Source: TMP-24 sp041397305 (GTDB taxonomy: Bacteria; Pseudomonadota; Alphaproteobacteria; Rhodobacterales; Rhodobacteraceae). Taken from it: a stretch of DNA of 64,000 bases. Position 1 is the first letter of the stretch. Each line of letters opens with the position of its first letter. Below the pieces are notes generated by a model, which saw only the letters and a program-made list of their open reading frames with translations, had not been told where the DNA came from and searched no databases. The position numbers were made by a program, and so were the translations under genes. The stretch spans positions 124,001 through 188,000 of the forward strand of contig JAWKWX010000002.1 of assembly GCA_041397305.1 (NCBI GenBank), in the 5' to 3' direction. Positions 36,070 to 45,616 of the stretch are shown here, one piece after another.

Positions 36070-37190
36070 TGGAGGCTGCGGAGGATTGCTGCCGCTTGGA
36101 GCAGCCTCGCGCCGAACCGGCGCGACGCCCGCAGATCGACGGGCTGAGGGCACTAGCGATGGTCGGCGTCCTATATGTTCACCTTTACAATGATGAGCCA
36201 GTGACGGGCGGGCTGCGCGTAGCGCTGTTCTTCACGGTAAGCGGCTTCCTGATCACACATATCCTCTGGACGGCAAAGGAGCGCGGTGAATCCATCAATA
36301 TTATGAATTTTTACATTCGCCGGGCTCTGAGGCTGTTTCCGGCGCTTGCGGTTCTCGTTCTTGTCGGCGCACTGCTGGATGTAGACGGGCTGCGGTCGGA
36401 AGCCTTCTGGCATCTGTTCCAGATGTCCAATGTCCGGTTCACCATGCTTGAGGAGTTCAAGCCATGGGTCGTCAGCCACCTGTGGAGCCTCAATGTGCTC
36501 GAGCAGTTTTACCTGATCTGGCCATTGGTGATCCTGCTGTTGCCCCTTCCGCTCATCTATCCTTTGACGATCAGCCTGACGGTCGCGCTGTGCTTTGTCC
36601 AGGCGAATGCGGATCACCTGGGAATCGGGGGCTGGGCAAAGAACATGGTTTTTTCTGGCGCTCCCTGCGCCTTTGGAGCTTTTGCCTATCTTTTGCAAGG
36701 TCACGAGCCGACCCGCGTTGTAGTCCTGACCCGCTGGTCCTTGGCGTCAAGCGCGGCGGTTCTGTTCTCACCCCTTTTCATGTGGGAGGATTTTGGCCAA
36801 AGCCTGAGCTATCGTTTCCTTTGCATGCCTGCCCTTTCGATCGTCGTCGTCGGCGCCTTCAACGGCTATCGTGGCCCCTTGGGCTGGGCGTTGGGCTCAC
36901 CGGCCGCACAATTCGTCAGCCGGATCAGTTATGGGGTTTTCGTCTACCATCTGCTGATCTGGTGGGTTGTGGGCACCGCAGTCCCGTCGCTCTATACGCG
37001 CGGGTTCTTGCCATTTCTTATCGTCACGGTGCTGACAATGCTGACAGCGACCGCATCATGGTATCTTATCGAAAGACCCATTGCGCGGTTCAAAAGTCGA
37101 TTTCCGACTGCGCCTCTGCCCGGTCCGAAGGATGAGCTGCACTTCGCAGTAAGATCCGCCGGATTGCCGCCAACCCGCGATCCTGCTTGA
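36069..37190 (+). CDS. OafA/YrhL-type membrane acyltransferase
   Basis: Integral membrane acyltransferase (acyl_transf_3) of 373 aa with about ten helices and no SGNH domain. Family marks are QIDGLRALAMVGVLYVH, FFTVSGFLITHIL, FYIRRALRLFPAL and SLNVLEQFYLIWP, where the usual SVEEQ reads NVLEQ. Such enzymes O-acetylate surface polysaccharide or lipid sugars. Base composition is visibly lower in GC and codon choice more A/T-tolerant than the flanking genes (for example around 36295-36320), which suggests acquisition. The start overlaps the frmA stop and has no clear Shine-Dalgarno. Confidence 0.85.
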
Positions 37191-37287
37191 CGCCGACTGA
37201 CAATCCGTCAGCATGAACTTCACGCGACCAATCGCCCACGGCAGCATCCTTATCGATTGCCGCAAGCGCACCCACCCCCGGAGTTCC

Positions 37288-38034
37288 ATGCAAAGCCCAC
37301 GCGACACGCCCTTCCTTGCCGTCCTGATCGACGCCGACAATATTCCGGCGCGCCATGCCGCGGCGATCCTCGACGAGATCGCCTCCTATGGCGAACCTTC
37401 GCTGCGAAGGGTCTATGGCGACTGGTCGAGTTCGGCGCTCTCGCAATGGAAGGAACAGGCGCGCGACCTCGGTCTGGTCATGCATCAGCAGTCGGCCAAC
37501 ACGAAGGGCAAGAACGCCAGCGACATCGGTCTGGTGATCGATGCGATGGACATCCTGCACGCAGGCAAGGTAGACGGGTTCGTGCTCGTCTCCTCGGACA
37601 GTGATTTCACCCGCCTTGCCAGCCGCATCCGCGAGGACGGGCTGCAGGTGATCGGCATCGGCGAGGGCAAGACGCCGGAATCCCTGCGCAAGGTCTGCAA
37701 CCGGTTCGTGCTGATCGAGAATATCGTCTCAAGCGCGCCTGCGGTGACGGCGAAGGCCGGGGCGCGGCCGGACAAGTCGCCCGAAGCCACGACCAGCGCG
37801 AAGGAATCGCCGGCACTTGCCATCCCGCTGATCCGCAATGCGATGAAGAAGATCGATCCCGATCAGGACGATTACGGGCTGGGCCAGATCGGCCAGGCGC
37901 TGAGCCAGCTTTATCCCGATTTCGACAGCCGCACCTACGGGGTGGCGAAGCTGAAGGACCTGCTGGCAAAGACCGGCGCCTTCGAACTGTTTCAGGACGA
38001 ACGGAAAGTCTGGCGGGTGCGCGACAAGGCCTGA
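37288..38034 (+). CDS. NYN-domain RNase-like protein with C-terminal OST-HTH/LOTUS domain
   Basis: A 248-aa cytoplasmic protein. Residues ~10-145 are a NYN/PIN-like nuclease domain: FLAVLIDADNIPARHAAAIL, KNASDIGLVIDAMDILH and VLVSSDSDFTRLASRIRE carry the acidic metal ligands. After a low-complexity linker, residues ~170-248 form an OST-HTH/LOTUS RNA-binding domain (GLGQIGQALSQLYPDFDSRT). The start at 37288 has CGGAG at 7 bp; upstream residues are not conserved. Probable RNA cleavage or surveillance role; target unknown. Confidence 0.88.
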   Translation: MQSPRDTPFLAVLIDADNIPARHAAAILDEIASYGEPSLRRVYGDWSSSALSQWKEQARDLGLVMHQQSANTKGKNASDIGLVIDAMDILHAGKVDGFVLVSSDSDFTRLASRIREDGLQVIGIGEGKTPESLRKVCNRFVLIENIVSSAPAVTAKAGARPDKSPEATTSAKESPALAIPLIRNAMKKIDPDQDDYGLGQIGQALSQLYPDFDSRTYGVAKLKDLLAKTGAFELFQDERKVWRVRDKA

Positions 38035-38044
38035 AAATCGCGCC

Positions 38045-39319
38045 TCAGCCGCCGCGGTGGCGATAGGCGATGAGGCTTTCTTCCTTCATCTCGATCGAAT
38101 AGCCGGGCCGTTCGGGCGGCATGTAGGCGGCATTGCGGATGACGCAGGGGTCGATGAAATGCTCGTGCAGATGGTCGACATATTCGATCACCCGCCCCTC
38201 GCGCGTGCCCGAAATGCAAAGATAGTCGATCATCGCCAGATGCTGGACATATTCGCATAGTCCCACGCCACCCGCGTGCGGACAGACCTTCAGCCCGTAT
38301 TTCGCGGCCATCAGCAGGACCGCGAGCACCTCGTTCACGCCGCCCAGACGGCAGGCGTCGATCTGCACCACGTCGATGGCCCCGCCCATGATCATCTGCT
38401 TGAAGATCACCCGGTTCTGGCACATCTCGCCGGTCGCCACCTCGACCGGTGCCACGCCCGCGCGGATACGGCGATGGCCTTCGATATCGTCGGGGCTGGT
38501 CGGCTCCTCGATGAACCAGGGTTTTGCGAAGGCGAGCTTGCGGACCCAGTCGATGGCCTCGTCCACGTCCCAGACCTGATTGGCGTCGATCATCAGGCGG
38601 ACATCCGGTCCGACCGCCTCGCGGGCGATGGTCAGGCGGCGGATATCGTCAGCCAGATCGCGGCCGACCTTCATCTTGATATGGCGAAAGCCCGCATCGA
38701 CCGCTTCGCGGCAGAGCCGCCGCAGCTTGTCGTCGCCATAACCAAGCCACCCGGCCGAGGTCGTGTAGCAGGGATAGCCCTCGCGGTTCAGCGCCTCGCG
38801 TCGCTCCGCCTTGCCCTCGGCCTGTTTCGTCAGGAAATCCAGCGCCCAGTCCGGCGTGATGCAATCGGTCAGGTAGCGGAAGTCGATGCAGCGGACGAGT
38901 TCGGCAGGCGACATGTCGGCGACCAGGCGCCAGACCGGCTTCGCCTCGATCCTGGCCCAAAGATCCCAGACGGCGTTCACCACCGCCGCCGTCGCCAGAT
39001 GGATCGCGCCCTTGTCAGGGCCGATCCACCTGAGCTGGCTGTCGCCGGTGACATGGCGCCAGAAACGGCCCATATCCTCGGCGACCCAGCCCATGTCGAG
39101 GCCCACCACCAGATGCTCCATCGCCTTGATGGCGGCACAGCATATCTCGTTGCCGCGCCCGATGGTGAAGGTCAGCCCATGGCCCTCGTGCGGGCCATCC
39201 GTCGATAGGATCACATAGGCCGCCGAATAGTCCGGGTCGGGGTTCATCGCGTCCGATCCGTCCAGATGCGCAGACGTCGGGAAACGGTTGTCGAGAACCC
39301 TGAGCCCGGTGATTTTCAT
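38045..39319 (-). CDS. L-fuconate dehydratase (enolase superfamily)
   Basis: Enzyme of 424 aa in the mandelate-racemase subgroup. The Lys base is in FRHIKMKVGRDL; metal ligands are in LMIDANQVWDVDE, WFIEEPTSPDDIEG and ATGEMCQNR; the His base is in KVCPHAGGVGLCEYVQH. The long C-terminal tail with PERPGYSIEMKEES and the N-terminal SAHLDGSDAMNPDPDYSAAY are characteristic of fuconate dehydratases. It converts L-fuconate to 2-keto-3-deoxy-L-fuconate. It is the last gene of a three-gene operon and overlaps the hydrolase gene by 4 bp. Confidence 0.92.
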   Translation of the reverse strand: MKITGLRVLDNRFPTSAHLDGSDAMNPDPDYSAAYVILSTDGPHEGHGLTFTIGRGNEICCAAIKAMEHLVVGLDMGWVAEDMGRFWRHVTGDSQLRWIGPDKGAIHLATAAVVNAVWDLWARIEAKPVWRLVADMSPAELVRCIDFRYLTDCITPDWALDFLTKQAEGKAERREALNREGYPCYTTSAGWLGYGDDKLRRLCREAVDAGFRHIKMKVGRDLADDIRRLTIAREAVGPDVRLMIDANQVWDVDEAIDWVRKLAFAKPWFIEEPTSPDDIEGHRRIRAGVAPVEVATGEMCQNRVIFKQMIMGGAIDVVQIDACRLGGVNEVLAVLLMAAKYGLKVCPHAGGVGLCEYVQHLAMIDYLCISGTREGRVIEYVDHLHEHFIDPCVIRNAAYMPPERPGYSIEMKEESLIAYRHRGG

Positions 39320-40170
39320 GCGCGCACGACCTTCTGGGTCTGAGTGCCCAGCCCCTCGATCCCCAGCCGCATGACCTCGCCGCCTTTCAGATAGACCGGC
39401 GGCTTCTGGCCCATGCCCACGCCCGGCGGCGTACCGGTCGAGATTACGTCGCCCGGCTGCAGCGACATGAACTGGCTGACGTAATGGATGAGGAAGGGCA
39501 CCTTGTAGACCATGGTCGCGGTCGTGCCGTTCTGGAAGCGGCGCCCGTCGACCTCCAGCCACATCTTCAGCGCATCGATGTCGCCCGCCTCGTCCGGCGT
39601 CACCAGCCAGGGGCCAAGCGGCCCGAACGTATCGCAGCCCTTGCCCTTGTCCCAGGTGCCGGCGCGGTTCATCTGGTAGTCGCGTTCGCTGACGTCATTG
39701 GCGATGCAATAGCCCGCGACATGGGACAGCGCGTCGCGCTCCTCGATATAGCGGCCGCCCCTGCCGATCACGACCGCCAGTTCGACCTCCCAGTCGGTCT
39801 TTTCCGACCCGCGCGGGATTTCCACATCATCGTCCGGCCCGACGATGGCCGAGGTCCATTTGTTGAAAATGACCGGCTCGGGCGGCACCGGAAGATTGCT
39901 TTCGGCGGCATGGTCGGCGTAGTTCAGCCCGATGCAGATGAACTTGCCCACCCCGCCCACGCAGGGGCCAAGGCGCAGGTCCTGCTGCGGCGCGCCCGGG
40001 ACTAGAGGAAGTGTATCGGTGTCCAGCGCGGCCAGTTTCGCAAGCGTCCCTGGCTGCAGCGCCTGACCGGCGATATCCGCCACATGGGCCGACAGGTCGC
40101 GCACCCGGCCCGCTTCATCCAGCATCCCCGGTCTTTCCTGCCCCTTCGGGCCGTAACGCAGAAGTTTCAT
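39316..40170 (-). CDS. Fumarylacetoacetate hydrolase family protein (2,4-diketo-3-deoxy-L-fuconate hydrolase)
   Basis: A 284-aa FAH-fold C-C hydrolase. The metal-binding core runs from CIGLNYADHAAESNLPVP to KTDWEVELAVVIGRGGRYI, ending with GDVISTGTPPGVGMGQ. In the fucose route it cleaves 2,4-diketo-3-deoxy-L-fuconate to pyruvate and L-lactate. Context with fuconate dehydratase and an SDR makes this the best substrate; relatives in L-rhamnose and L-arabinose routes are alternatives. Confidence 0.9.
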   Translation of the reverse strand: MKLLRYGPKGQERPGMLDEAGRVRDLSAHVADIAGQALQPGTLAKLAALDTDTLPLVPGAPQQDLRLGPCVGGVGKFICIGLNYADHAAESNLPVPPEPVIFNKWTSAIVGPDDDVEIPRGSEKTDWEVELAVVIGRGGRYIEERDALSHVAGYCIANDVSERDYQMNRAGTWDKGKGCDTFGPLGPWLVTPDEAGDIDALKMWLEVDGRRFQNGTTATMVYKVPFLIHYVSQFMSLQPGDVISTGTPPGVGMGQKPPVYLKGGEVMRLGIEGLGTQTQKVVRA

Positions 40171-40179
40171 GTCATTCCC

Positions 40180-40929
40180 TCAGATCGTGACGCCGCCATC
40201 CACCAGCGACGCCTGCCCGGTGACAAAACGCGATTCCGCCGACAGAAGGAAGACCACGAGCGGCGTGATATCCCCGACCGTCGCAAGCCGTCCCATCGGC
40301 TGTCGGGCGATGAAATCCTTCTCGGCCTGCACCGGATCGGCGGCCTGCGCGATCCGGCCGCGCAAGGACGGCGTGTCGACCGTACCGGGGCAGAGCGCGT
40401 TGCAGCGCAGTCCCTGTTTCACGAAATCGGCGGCGATGGATTTCGTCAGCCCGATCACCGCCGCCTTGGTCGCGCCATAGACGCAGCGGTTGGGAAACCC
40501 TTTGATCGAAGAGGCCATCGAGGCCATGTTGAGGATCGCCGCGTCCCCGGTCTGGCGGGCGCGGTCGAGCATTCCGGGCAGGAATGCGCGGATCATTCGG
40601 AACATGGATGTCACGTTCAGGTCGAACGAGAAATCCCAATCCACATCCGATATGTCCATCACCGTGCCGTGGTGGACGAACCCGGCGCAGTTGAAAAGCC
40701 CGTCCAAGGGCGGTAGCCGCGCCGCAAGCGCGCGCACCTGCGCATCGTCACGTACGTCGAGGAGGGCGGTCTCGATCCCCGGCACCTCGGTGCCAAGGCT
40801 GCCGATCGTCTCTGCATTCACGTCGGTCGCAATGATGCGCGCGCCCTCGCGGGCGCAGGCAATGGCGCTCGCGCGGCCGATCCCCTGCCCCGCAGCGGTG
40901 ATCAGGATGGTTCGGTTCTGAAGGCGCAT
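40180..40929 (-). CDS. SDR oxidoreductase (2-keto-3-deoxy-L-fuconate dehydrogenase)
   Basis: Classical short-chain dehydrogenase of 249 aa: TAAGQGIGRASAIACAREGA binds NAD(P), NMASMASSIKGFPNRCVYGATKAA supplies the Ser-Tyr-Lys active site, and LFNCAGFVHHG is the NAG-type motif. It would oxidise C4 of 2-keto-3-deoxy-L-fuconate, between the dehydratase and hydrolase steps encoded next to it. The start at 40929 opens directly into the Rossmann motif. It is the first gene of the operon behind a perfect palindrome at 41000. Confidence 0.91.
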   Translation of the reverse strand: MRLQNRTILITAAGQGIGRASAIACAREGARIIATDVNAETIGSLGTEVPGIETALLDVRDDAQVRALAARLPPLDGLFNCAGFVHHGTVMDISDVDWDFSFDLNVTSMFRMIRAFLPGMLDRARQTGDAAILNMASMASSIKGFPNRCVYGATKAAVIGLTKSIAADFVKQGLRCNALCPGTVDTPSLRGRIAQAADPVQAEKDFIARQPMGRLATVGDITPLVVFLLSAESRFVTGQASLVDGGVTI

Positions 40930-40999
40930 GGAATCGGGCTCCGGCAACTGGCATGTCAGCCCGCAGCCTGACCGCAAGCCACCGGGGAGACAAGCTTAA

Positions 41000-41013
41000 A
41001 CTAACATGTTAGT
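41000..41013. promoter_or_regulatory. Perfect 14-bp palindrome, candidate operator of fucose operon
   Basis: ACTAACATGTTAGT is exactly self-complementary and lies 71 bp upstream of the SDR start and about 90 bp upstream of the divergent dipeptidase gene. It resembles GntR-type operators. No regulator gene is adjacent. Confidence 0.6.
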
Positions 41014-41104
41014 CCGCATGCCGCCGGCCGGAACCGCAAGAACCCGCCTTGCTGCCGCGCGGGCTTTGTGCAACCCCTTGGCCAAACCAGCAGTCAGGTG
41101 CCCC

Positions 41105-42166
41105 ATGATCCCGGTTTTCGACGGCCACAACGACCTTCTCCTGCGTTTTCATCGCGACCCCGGCGGGCGCGAGGCGATCTGGTCCGGCGCGGAGGGCAAG
41201 GGTCACCTCGACCTGCCCCGAATGAAAGCGGGTGGTTTTGCGGGCGGTTTCTTCGCCATCTATATCCCCTCGCCCGCGGACGCGGACGCGGTCGACTTCG
41301 CCGCGATGGACCGGCTGATGGAGAATCCGCCCTTCTCGCTTCCCCTGCCCGCCCCCATTTCCTGCGCCGCCGCGCAACCCGTCGCGCTCGACATGGCGGG
41401 CCATCTGATGGCACTGGCACGGACCGGCACCCTTGCGATCTGCCGGACCGTCGCCGACATCCGCGCCGCGATGGCCGCGGGCCGGATCGCCGCGATCCTG
41501 CATATGGAAGGCGCCGAGGCGATCGACGAGGATCTTCTGACGCTCGACCTCTGGCATGCGGCGGGGCTGCGCTCGATCGGCCCGGTCTGGTCGCGCCCCA
41601 CCGCCTTCGGCCATGGCGTGCCCTTCAAGTTCCCCGGCTCGCCCGATACCGGCCCCGGCCTGACAGACGCGGGCAAGCGCCTGGTCCGCGAATGCAACCG
41701 GCTGAAGATCATGATCGACCTCAGCCACATGAACGAGGCCGGGTTCAACGATGTGGCGGCTCTGTCGGACGCGCCGCTTGTCGCCACCCATTCCAACGCC
41801 CATGCCGTGACCCCTTCGACCCGCAACCTCACCGACCGGCAACTGGCGATGATCGCGGACAGCGACGGGATGGTCGGGCTGAATTATGCCACTGTCTTCC
41901 TGAGCCCCGACGGGAAGCGCACGCCCTTCAAGGGCTGGGACCCGGTGTTGCGTCATCTCGACCATCTACTGGACAAGCTTGGCGAGGATCGCGTGGGGCT
42001 CGGCTCCGATTTCGACGGGGCAGAGATGCCCGCCGATCTCGGCGATGTGGCCGGCCTGCCGCGGCTTCTGGAGGCGCTGCGCGCGCACGGCTATGGCGAG
42101 GCGCTTCTGGGCAAGATCGCGCATGAGAACTGGCTGGCGCTGCTGACCCGCACCTGGGGCAGCTGA
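41105..42166 (+). CDS. Membrane dipeptidase family (M19) protein
   Basis: Zinc dipeptidase of 353 aa related to renal dipeptidase. Metal and active-site motifs: FDGHNDLLLRFH at the start, AILHMEGAEAID, IDLSHMNEAGFND, ATHSNAHAV and GLGSDFDGAEMP. It hydrolyses dipeptides, including D-residue and beta-lactam-like ones in some relatives. The start is chosen at the conserved MIPVFDGHND. No signal peptide is present, so it is cytoplasmic. The stop overlaps the start of the YcaQ-like gene. Confidence 0.92.
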   Translation: MIPVFDGHNDLLLRFHRDPGGREAIWSGAEGKGHLDLPRMKAGGFAGGFFAIYIPSPADADAVDFAAMDRLMENPPFSLPLPAPISCAAAQPVALDMAGHLMALARTGTLAICRTVADIRAAMAAGRIAAILHMEGAEAIDEDLLTLDLWHAAGLRSIGPVWSRPTAFGHGVPFKFPGSPDTGPGLTDAGKRLVRECNRLKIMIDLSHMNEAGFNDVAALSDAPLVATHSNAHAVTPSTRNLTDRQLAMIADSDGMVGLNYATVFLSPDGKRTPFKGWDPVLRHLDHLLDKLGEDRVGLGSDFDGAEMPADLGDVAGLPRLLEALRAHGYGEALLGKIAHENWLALLTRTWGS

Positions 42167-43371
42167 TGGCGCTGGCGCGGATCGACAACCGCGCGGCCCG
42201 GCGCCTGTTCCTGGATCGCCATGCGCTGGCCGAACAACCCACCGGCCCGGCGAAAGGCGCAGACCTTCTGGCGCTGATCAAGCGGCTCGGCTTCGTGCAG
42301 GTCGACAGCGTCAACACGGTCGAGCGCGCCCATCACATGATCCTCTGGGCCCGGCGGCAGAGCTACCGACCCAAGAACCTCAAGCCGCTTCTCGAACGCG
42401 ACCGGGTATTGTTCGAACATTGGACGCATGATGCCTCGGTCATTCCGACGGAATTCCTGCCCCACTGGCACCACCGTTTCGCGCATAATTTCGTGACGAT
42501 CCCCGAACGCTGGAAGGATTGGCAGGGAACGGCCTTCCACGAGAAGGTCGACGATGTCCTGACCCGCATACGGGAGCGGGGCGCAGTATCGACCACCGAC
42601 GTCGGCGAGGACGAGGCGCGCAGTTCAGGCGGCTGGTGGGACTGGAACCCGACCAAGGCCGCGCTGGAATATCTCTGGCATTCGGGGCGACTCGCCGTCT
42701 GTCACCGCGACGGGTTCACCAAGCATTATGACCTTGCCGAAAGGGTCTACCCCGTCTGTCATGCACCGTCGCGGGCGGAAACCGTCGATTGGGCCTGCCG
42801 CGCGGCGCTCGACCGCCTTGGCTTTGCGACAAGCGGCGAGATTGCCGCCTTCTGGAACAAGGTCACGCCGGAGGAGGCGAAGGAATGGTGCGCTGCGGCG
42901 CTCAGGCGGAAAGAGATCGAGGAGGTGCTCGTAGAGTGCGCCGACGGAGCCGCGCGGCGGTCCTTCGCCTTTCCCGGCCTTGCCGAATCTGCCGCTACGG
43001 CACCCGAGCCGCCGGACCGGCTGCGCGTGCTCTCGCCCTTCGATCCGGCGCTTCGCGACCGCAAGCGGGCGGTCCGGCTTTTCGATTTCGATTATCGGAT
43101 CGAGATCTTCGTCCCTGCCGCCAAACGCCGCTACGGCTATTATGTCTTTCCACTTCTGGAAGGTGACAAGCTGGTCGGGCGGATCGACATGAAATGTGCG
43201 CGCTCTGACGAATTACTTGTTATTTCAGCGCTTTGGCCCGAGAAAGGCATCCGCTTCGGCAAGGGTCGCCTGACACGGCTCGAGGCCGAGCTTGAACGGC
43301 TCGGCCGGTTCACAGGTTGCCCGACGCTCCGGTTTCAGGAGGGCTGGCTGCGGGATGAAAAGGTTTTGTAA
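42166..43371 (+). CDS. YcaQ-like winged-helix DNA glycosylase family protein
   Basis: A 401-aa protein of the HTH_42 family (E. coli YcaQ, Streptomyces AlkZ), which unhooks DNA interstrand crosslinks. The catalytic loop is seen as IKRLGFVQVDSVNTVERAHH, with the family QxD-type residues; FEHWTHDASVIPTEFLPHW and VLSPFDPALRDRKRAVRLF are conserved. Three winged-helix regions span roughly residues 10-290. It overlaps the upstream dipeptidase gene by one base. Its stop codon lies inside the PHO-box-like repeat of the next operon. Confidence 0.9.
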   Translation: MALARIDNRAARRLFLDRHALAEQPTGPAKGADLLALIKRLGFVQVDSVNTVERAHHMILWARRQSYRPKNLKPLLERDRVLFEHWTHDASVIPTEFLPHWHHRFAHNFVTIPERWKDWQGTAFHEKVDDVLTRIRERGAVSTTDVGEDEARSSGGWWDWNPTKAALEYLWHSGRLAVCHRDGFTKHYDLAERVYPVCHAPSRAETVDWACRAALDRLGFATSGEIAAFWNKVTPEEAKEWCAAALRRKEIEEVLVECADGAARRSFAFPGLAESAATAPEPPDRLRVLSPFDPALRDRKRAVRLFDFDYRIEIFVPAAKRRYGYYVFPLLEGDKLVGRIDMKCARSDELLVISALWPEKGIRFGKGRLTRLEAELERLGRFTGCPTLRFQEGWLRDEKVL

Positions 43372-43384
43372 CAGAAATGTAACA
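43367..43384 (+). promoter_or_regulatory. PHO-box-like direct repeat
   Basis: Two TGTAACA heptamers separated by GAAA (11-bp period) match the PhoB half-site pattern nTGTMAY twice. A TTGCAA (43391-43396) and TAGGTA (43415-43420) pair with an 18-bp spacer follows. A single CTGTCAT occurs further on near 43449. The site lies about 137 bp upstream of the ABC importer. Confidence 0.5.
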
Positions 43385-43520
43385 GGCCCGTTGCAAGTCG
43401 CCCGAAACCGGGGTTAGGTAGGTCAGCTTTTCTCCGGGGCTTCGCAAATCTGTCATGCGGGACCGGTAAGGCGAACGGGAGTCCGATTAACGGACCCAGA
43501 CCTCACAACGGGAGCACATA

Positions 43521-44624
43521 ATGATGTCCAAGAAGATGGTCCTCTCGGCGAGCATCGCCGCACTTCTCGCCTCGACGGCGATGGTGCAGGCCGATGCGAT
43601 GGCCGACCTGGAAGCCGCTGCCAAGGCTGAAGGCAACCTGACCGTCATCGCCCTGCCGCACAGCTGGTGCGGCTACGGCGGCGTGATCGACGGCTTCAAG
43701 GCCAAATATCCGGAAATCGCCGTGAACGAACTGAACCCCGATGCGGGTTCGGCCGATGAAGTCGAGGCGATCAAGGCCAACAAGGGCAACACCGGCCCGC
43801 AGGCGCCCGACGTCGTCGACGTGGGCCTCGCCTTCGGACCGACAATGAAGGATGAAGGCCTTCTGCAGCCCTACAAGGTCTCGACCTGGGACGAGATCCC
43901 CGACAGCGTCAAGGACGCCGACGGCCATTGGTACGGCGACTATTATGGCGTGATGTCCTTCATCGTGAACAAGGACCTCGTCGCCAACACGCCCGCCGAC
44001 TGGGCCGATCTGATGAAGCCGGAATATGCCGGTCAGGTTGCGCTTGCAGGCGATCCGCGCGCCTCGAACCAGGCGATCCTCGGCGTGCTCGCCGCGGGCC
44101 TGTCGAAGGGTGCGGCAGCCGGTGAAGCGGCCGGCAATGCGGGTCTTGAATATTTCGCCGAACTGAACAAGGCGGGCAACTTCGTTCCGGTCATCGGCAA
44201 GGCGGGCACCATCGCCCAGGGCGCGACCCCGATCGTCGTCGCCTGGGACTATAACGCGCTCGCCTGGGCCGACGAACTGGCTGGCAACCCGCCCGTCGAG
44301 ATCGTCGTTCCCTCGACCGGTGTCCTCGCGGGGGTCTATGTGCAGGGCATCTCGGCCTACGCGCCGCACCCGAACGCAGCCAAGCTCTGGATGGAATACC
44401 TCTATTCGGACGAAGGCCAGAACCTGTGGCTGAAGGGCTATTGCCACCCGGCGCGCTTCAACGCGATGTCGGCGGCGGGCAAGCTCGACGCCGCGGCGAT
44501 GGAAAAACTGCCGCCGGCCGCGTCCTACGAGGCCGCCTACTTCCCGACGCTTGACGAGGTGAACGCCAACAAGGCCGCCGTCACCAGCGGCTGGGATTCT
44601 GTCGTCGGTGCAAACGTCCAGTAA
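43521..44624 (+). CDS. ABC transporter substrate-binding protein (FbpA/AfuA/PotD-like)
   Basis: Periplasmic binder of 367 aa with a signal peptide ending around MVQADA (residue 26). The fold class is that of Fe3+/polyamine/sugar-phosphate binders: LTVIALPHSWCGYGGVIDG, PDVVDVGLAFGPTMKDEG, and AGTIAQGATPIVVAWDYNAL. The ligand is not obvious. A PHO-box-like repeat upstream makes a phosphorylated compound (hexose phosphate, glycerophospho-compound or aminoethylphosphonate) attractive. GGGAG lies 6 bp before the first ATG. A strong hairpin follows the gene. Confidence 0.9.
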   Translation: MMSKKMVLSASIAALLASTAMVQADAMADLEAAAKAEGNLTVIALPHSWCGYGGVIDGFKAKYPEIAVNELNPDAGSADEVEAIKANKGNTGPQAPDVVDVGLAFGPTMKDEGLLQPYKVSTWDEIPDSVKDADGHWYGDYYGVMSFIVNKDLVANTPADWADLMKPEYAGQVALAGDPRASNQAILGVLAAGLSKGAAAGEAAGNAGLEYFAELNKAGNFVPVIGKAGTIAQGATPIVVAWDYNALAWADELAGNPPVEIVVPSTGVLAGVYVQGISAYAPHPNAAKLWMEYLYSDEGQNLWLKGYCHPARFNAMSAAGKLDAAAMEKLPPAASYEAAYFPTLDEVNANKAAVTSGWDSVVGANVQ

Positions 44625-44645
44625 CGGGCCATAACCTGATGATCG

Positions 44646-44673
44646 CCCCGGCCCGGACCACTCCGGGCCGGGG
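44646..44673 (+). promoter_or_regulatory. Intercistronic hairpin after binding-protein gene
   Basis: A perfect 12-bp stem (44646-44657 with 44662-44673, loop CCAC) without a T run. Such stems commonly protect the upstream mRNA so that the binding protein is made in excess over the permeases. Confidence 0.6.
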
Positions 44674-44731
44674 TTGCCATAACAAGAATTCCGACCAGCT
44701 CGGACCTCACCTCCACCGGGACGTTTCCTTC

Positions 44732-45616
44732 ATGACCGATACCGCCCCCGCCAGACGAGCGCGGCCGCGGCGCCTGCCGCTGACATGGGTAGGCCTTGCG
44801 CCCTTCGTGATCTTTGCGCTGCTGTTTCTGATCCTGCCCACGATGAATATCGTGATCGGCGCCTTCCAGACACGCGACGGGTCGTTCACGCTGCAGAACC
44901 TGCGCGACCTCGGCACCGGCACGATCCCTTCCTCCTACTGGATCTCGGTGAAGATCTCGCTCGCTTCCTCGGCGCTTGGCTGCCTGATCGGCTTCGGCAT
45001 GGCGGCGGCGGTGACCTTTGGCGCGGTGCCGCGCTTCATCCGGGGCCCCCTGATGACCTTTTCCGGCGTCGCATCAAACTTCGCGGGTGTGCCGCTGGCC
45101 TTCGCCTTCCTCGCGACCTTCGGGCCGGTCGGCCTGATCACGCTGTTCCTGCGGAACAATTTCGGTATCGTCCTGCAGCGCGACCTCGGCTTCTCGATCC
45201 TCAGCTTCTGGGGCCTGACGGTCACCTATCTCTTCTTCCAGATCCCGCTGATGATCCTGATCATCACCCCCGCGCTCGAGGGGCTGAAGAAGGAATGGCG
45301 CGAGGCGGCATCGGTCCTCGGCGCCACCAGCCTGCAATATTGGCGCATGGTGGCGCTGCCCATTCTCTTTCCCTCGCTTCTGGGCACTTTCGCGCTGCTC
45401 TTCGCCAATGCCTTCGGTGCGGTCGCCACTGCCATCGCGCTGACGGGTTCTGCGCTCAATATCGTACCGATCCAGCTCTTCGCGCAGATCAGGGGCGATG
45501 TCCTTGGCAACCCGAACCTCGGTTATGCGCTCGCCTTCGGCATGATCGTCGTGACCGGCATCGCCAATGTCCTTTACATCTGGCTGCGTATCCGCGCCGA
45601 GAGGTGGCTGAAATGA
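44732..45616 (+). CDS. ABC transporter permease (first)
   Basis: Inner-membrane permease of 294 aa with about six helices starting at WVGLAPFVIFALLFLILP. The EAA loop is KKEWREAASVLGATSLQYW. The ATG at 44732 is preferred; the longer frame covers the hairpin region and encodes an unlikely leader. It overlaps the second permease by ATGA. It belongs to the PotB/FbpB-type class with a separate partner permease. Confidence 0.9.
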   Translation: MTDTAPARRARPRRLPLTWVGLAPFVIFALLFLILPTMNIVIGAFQTRDGSFTLQNLRDLGTGTIPSSYWISVKISLASSALGCLIGFGMAAAVTFGAVPRFIRGPLMTFSGVASNFAGVPLAFAFLATFGPVGLITLFLRNNFGIVLQRDLGFSILSFWGLTVTYLFFQIPLMILIITPALEGLKKEWREAASVLGATSLQYWRMVALPILFPSLLGTFALLFANAFGAVATAIALTGSALNIVPIQLFAQIRGDVLGNPNLGYALAFGMIVVTGIANVLYIWLRIRAERWLK

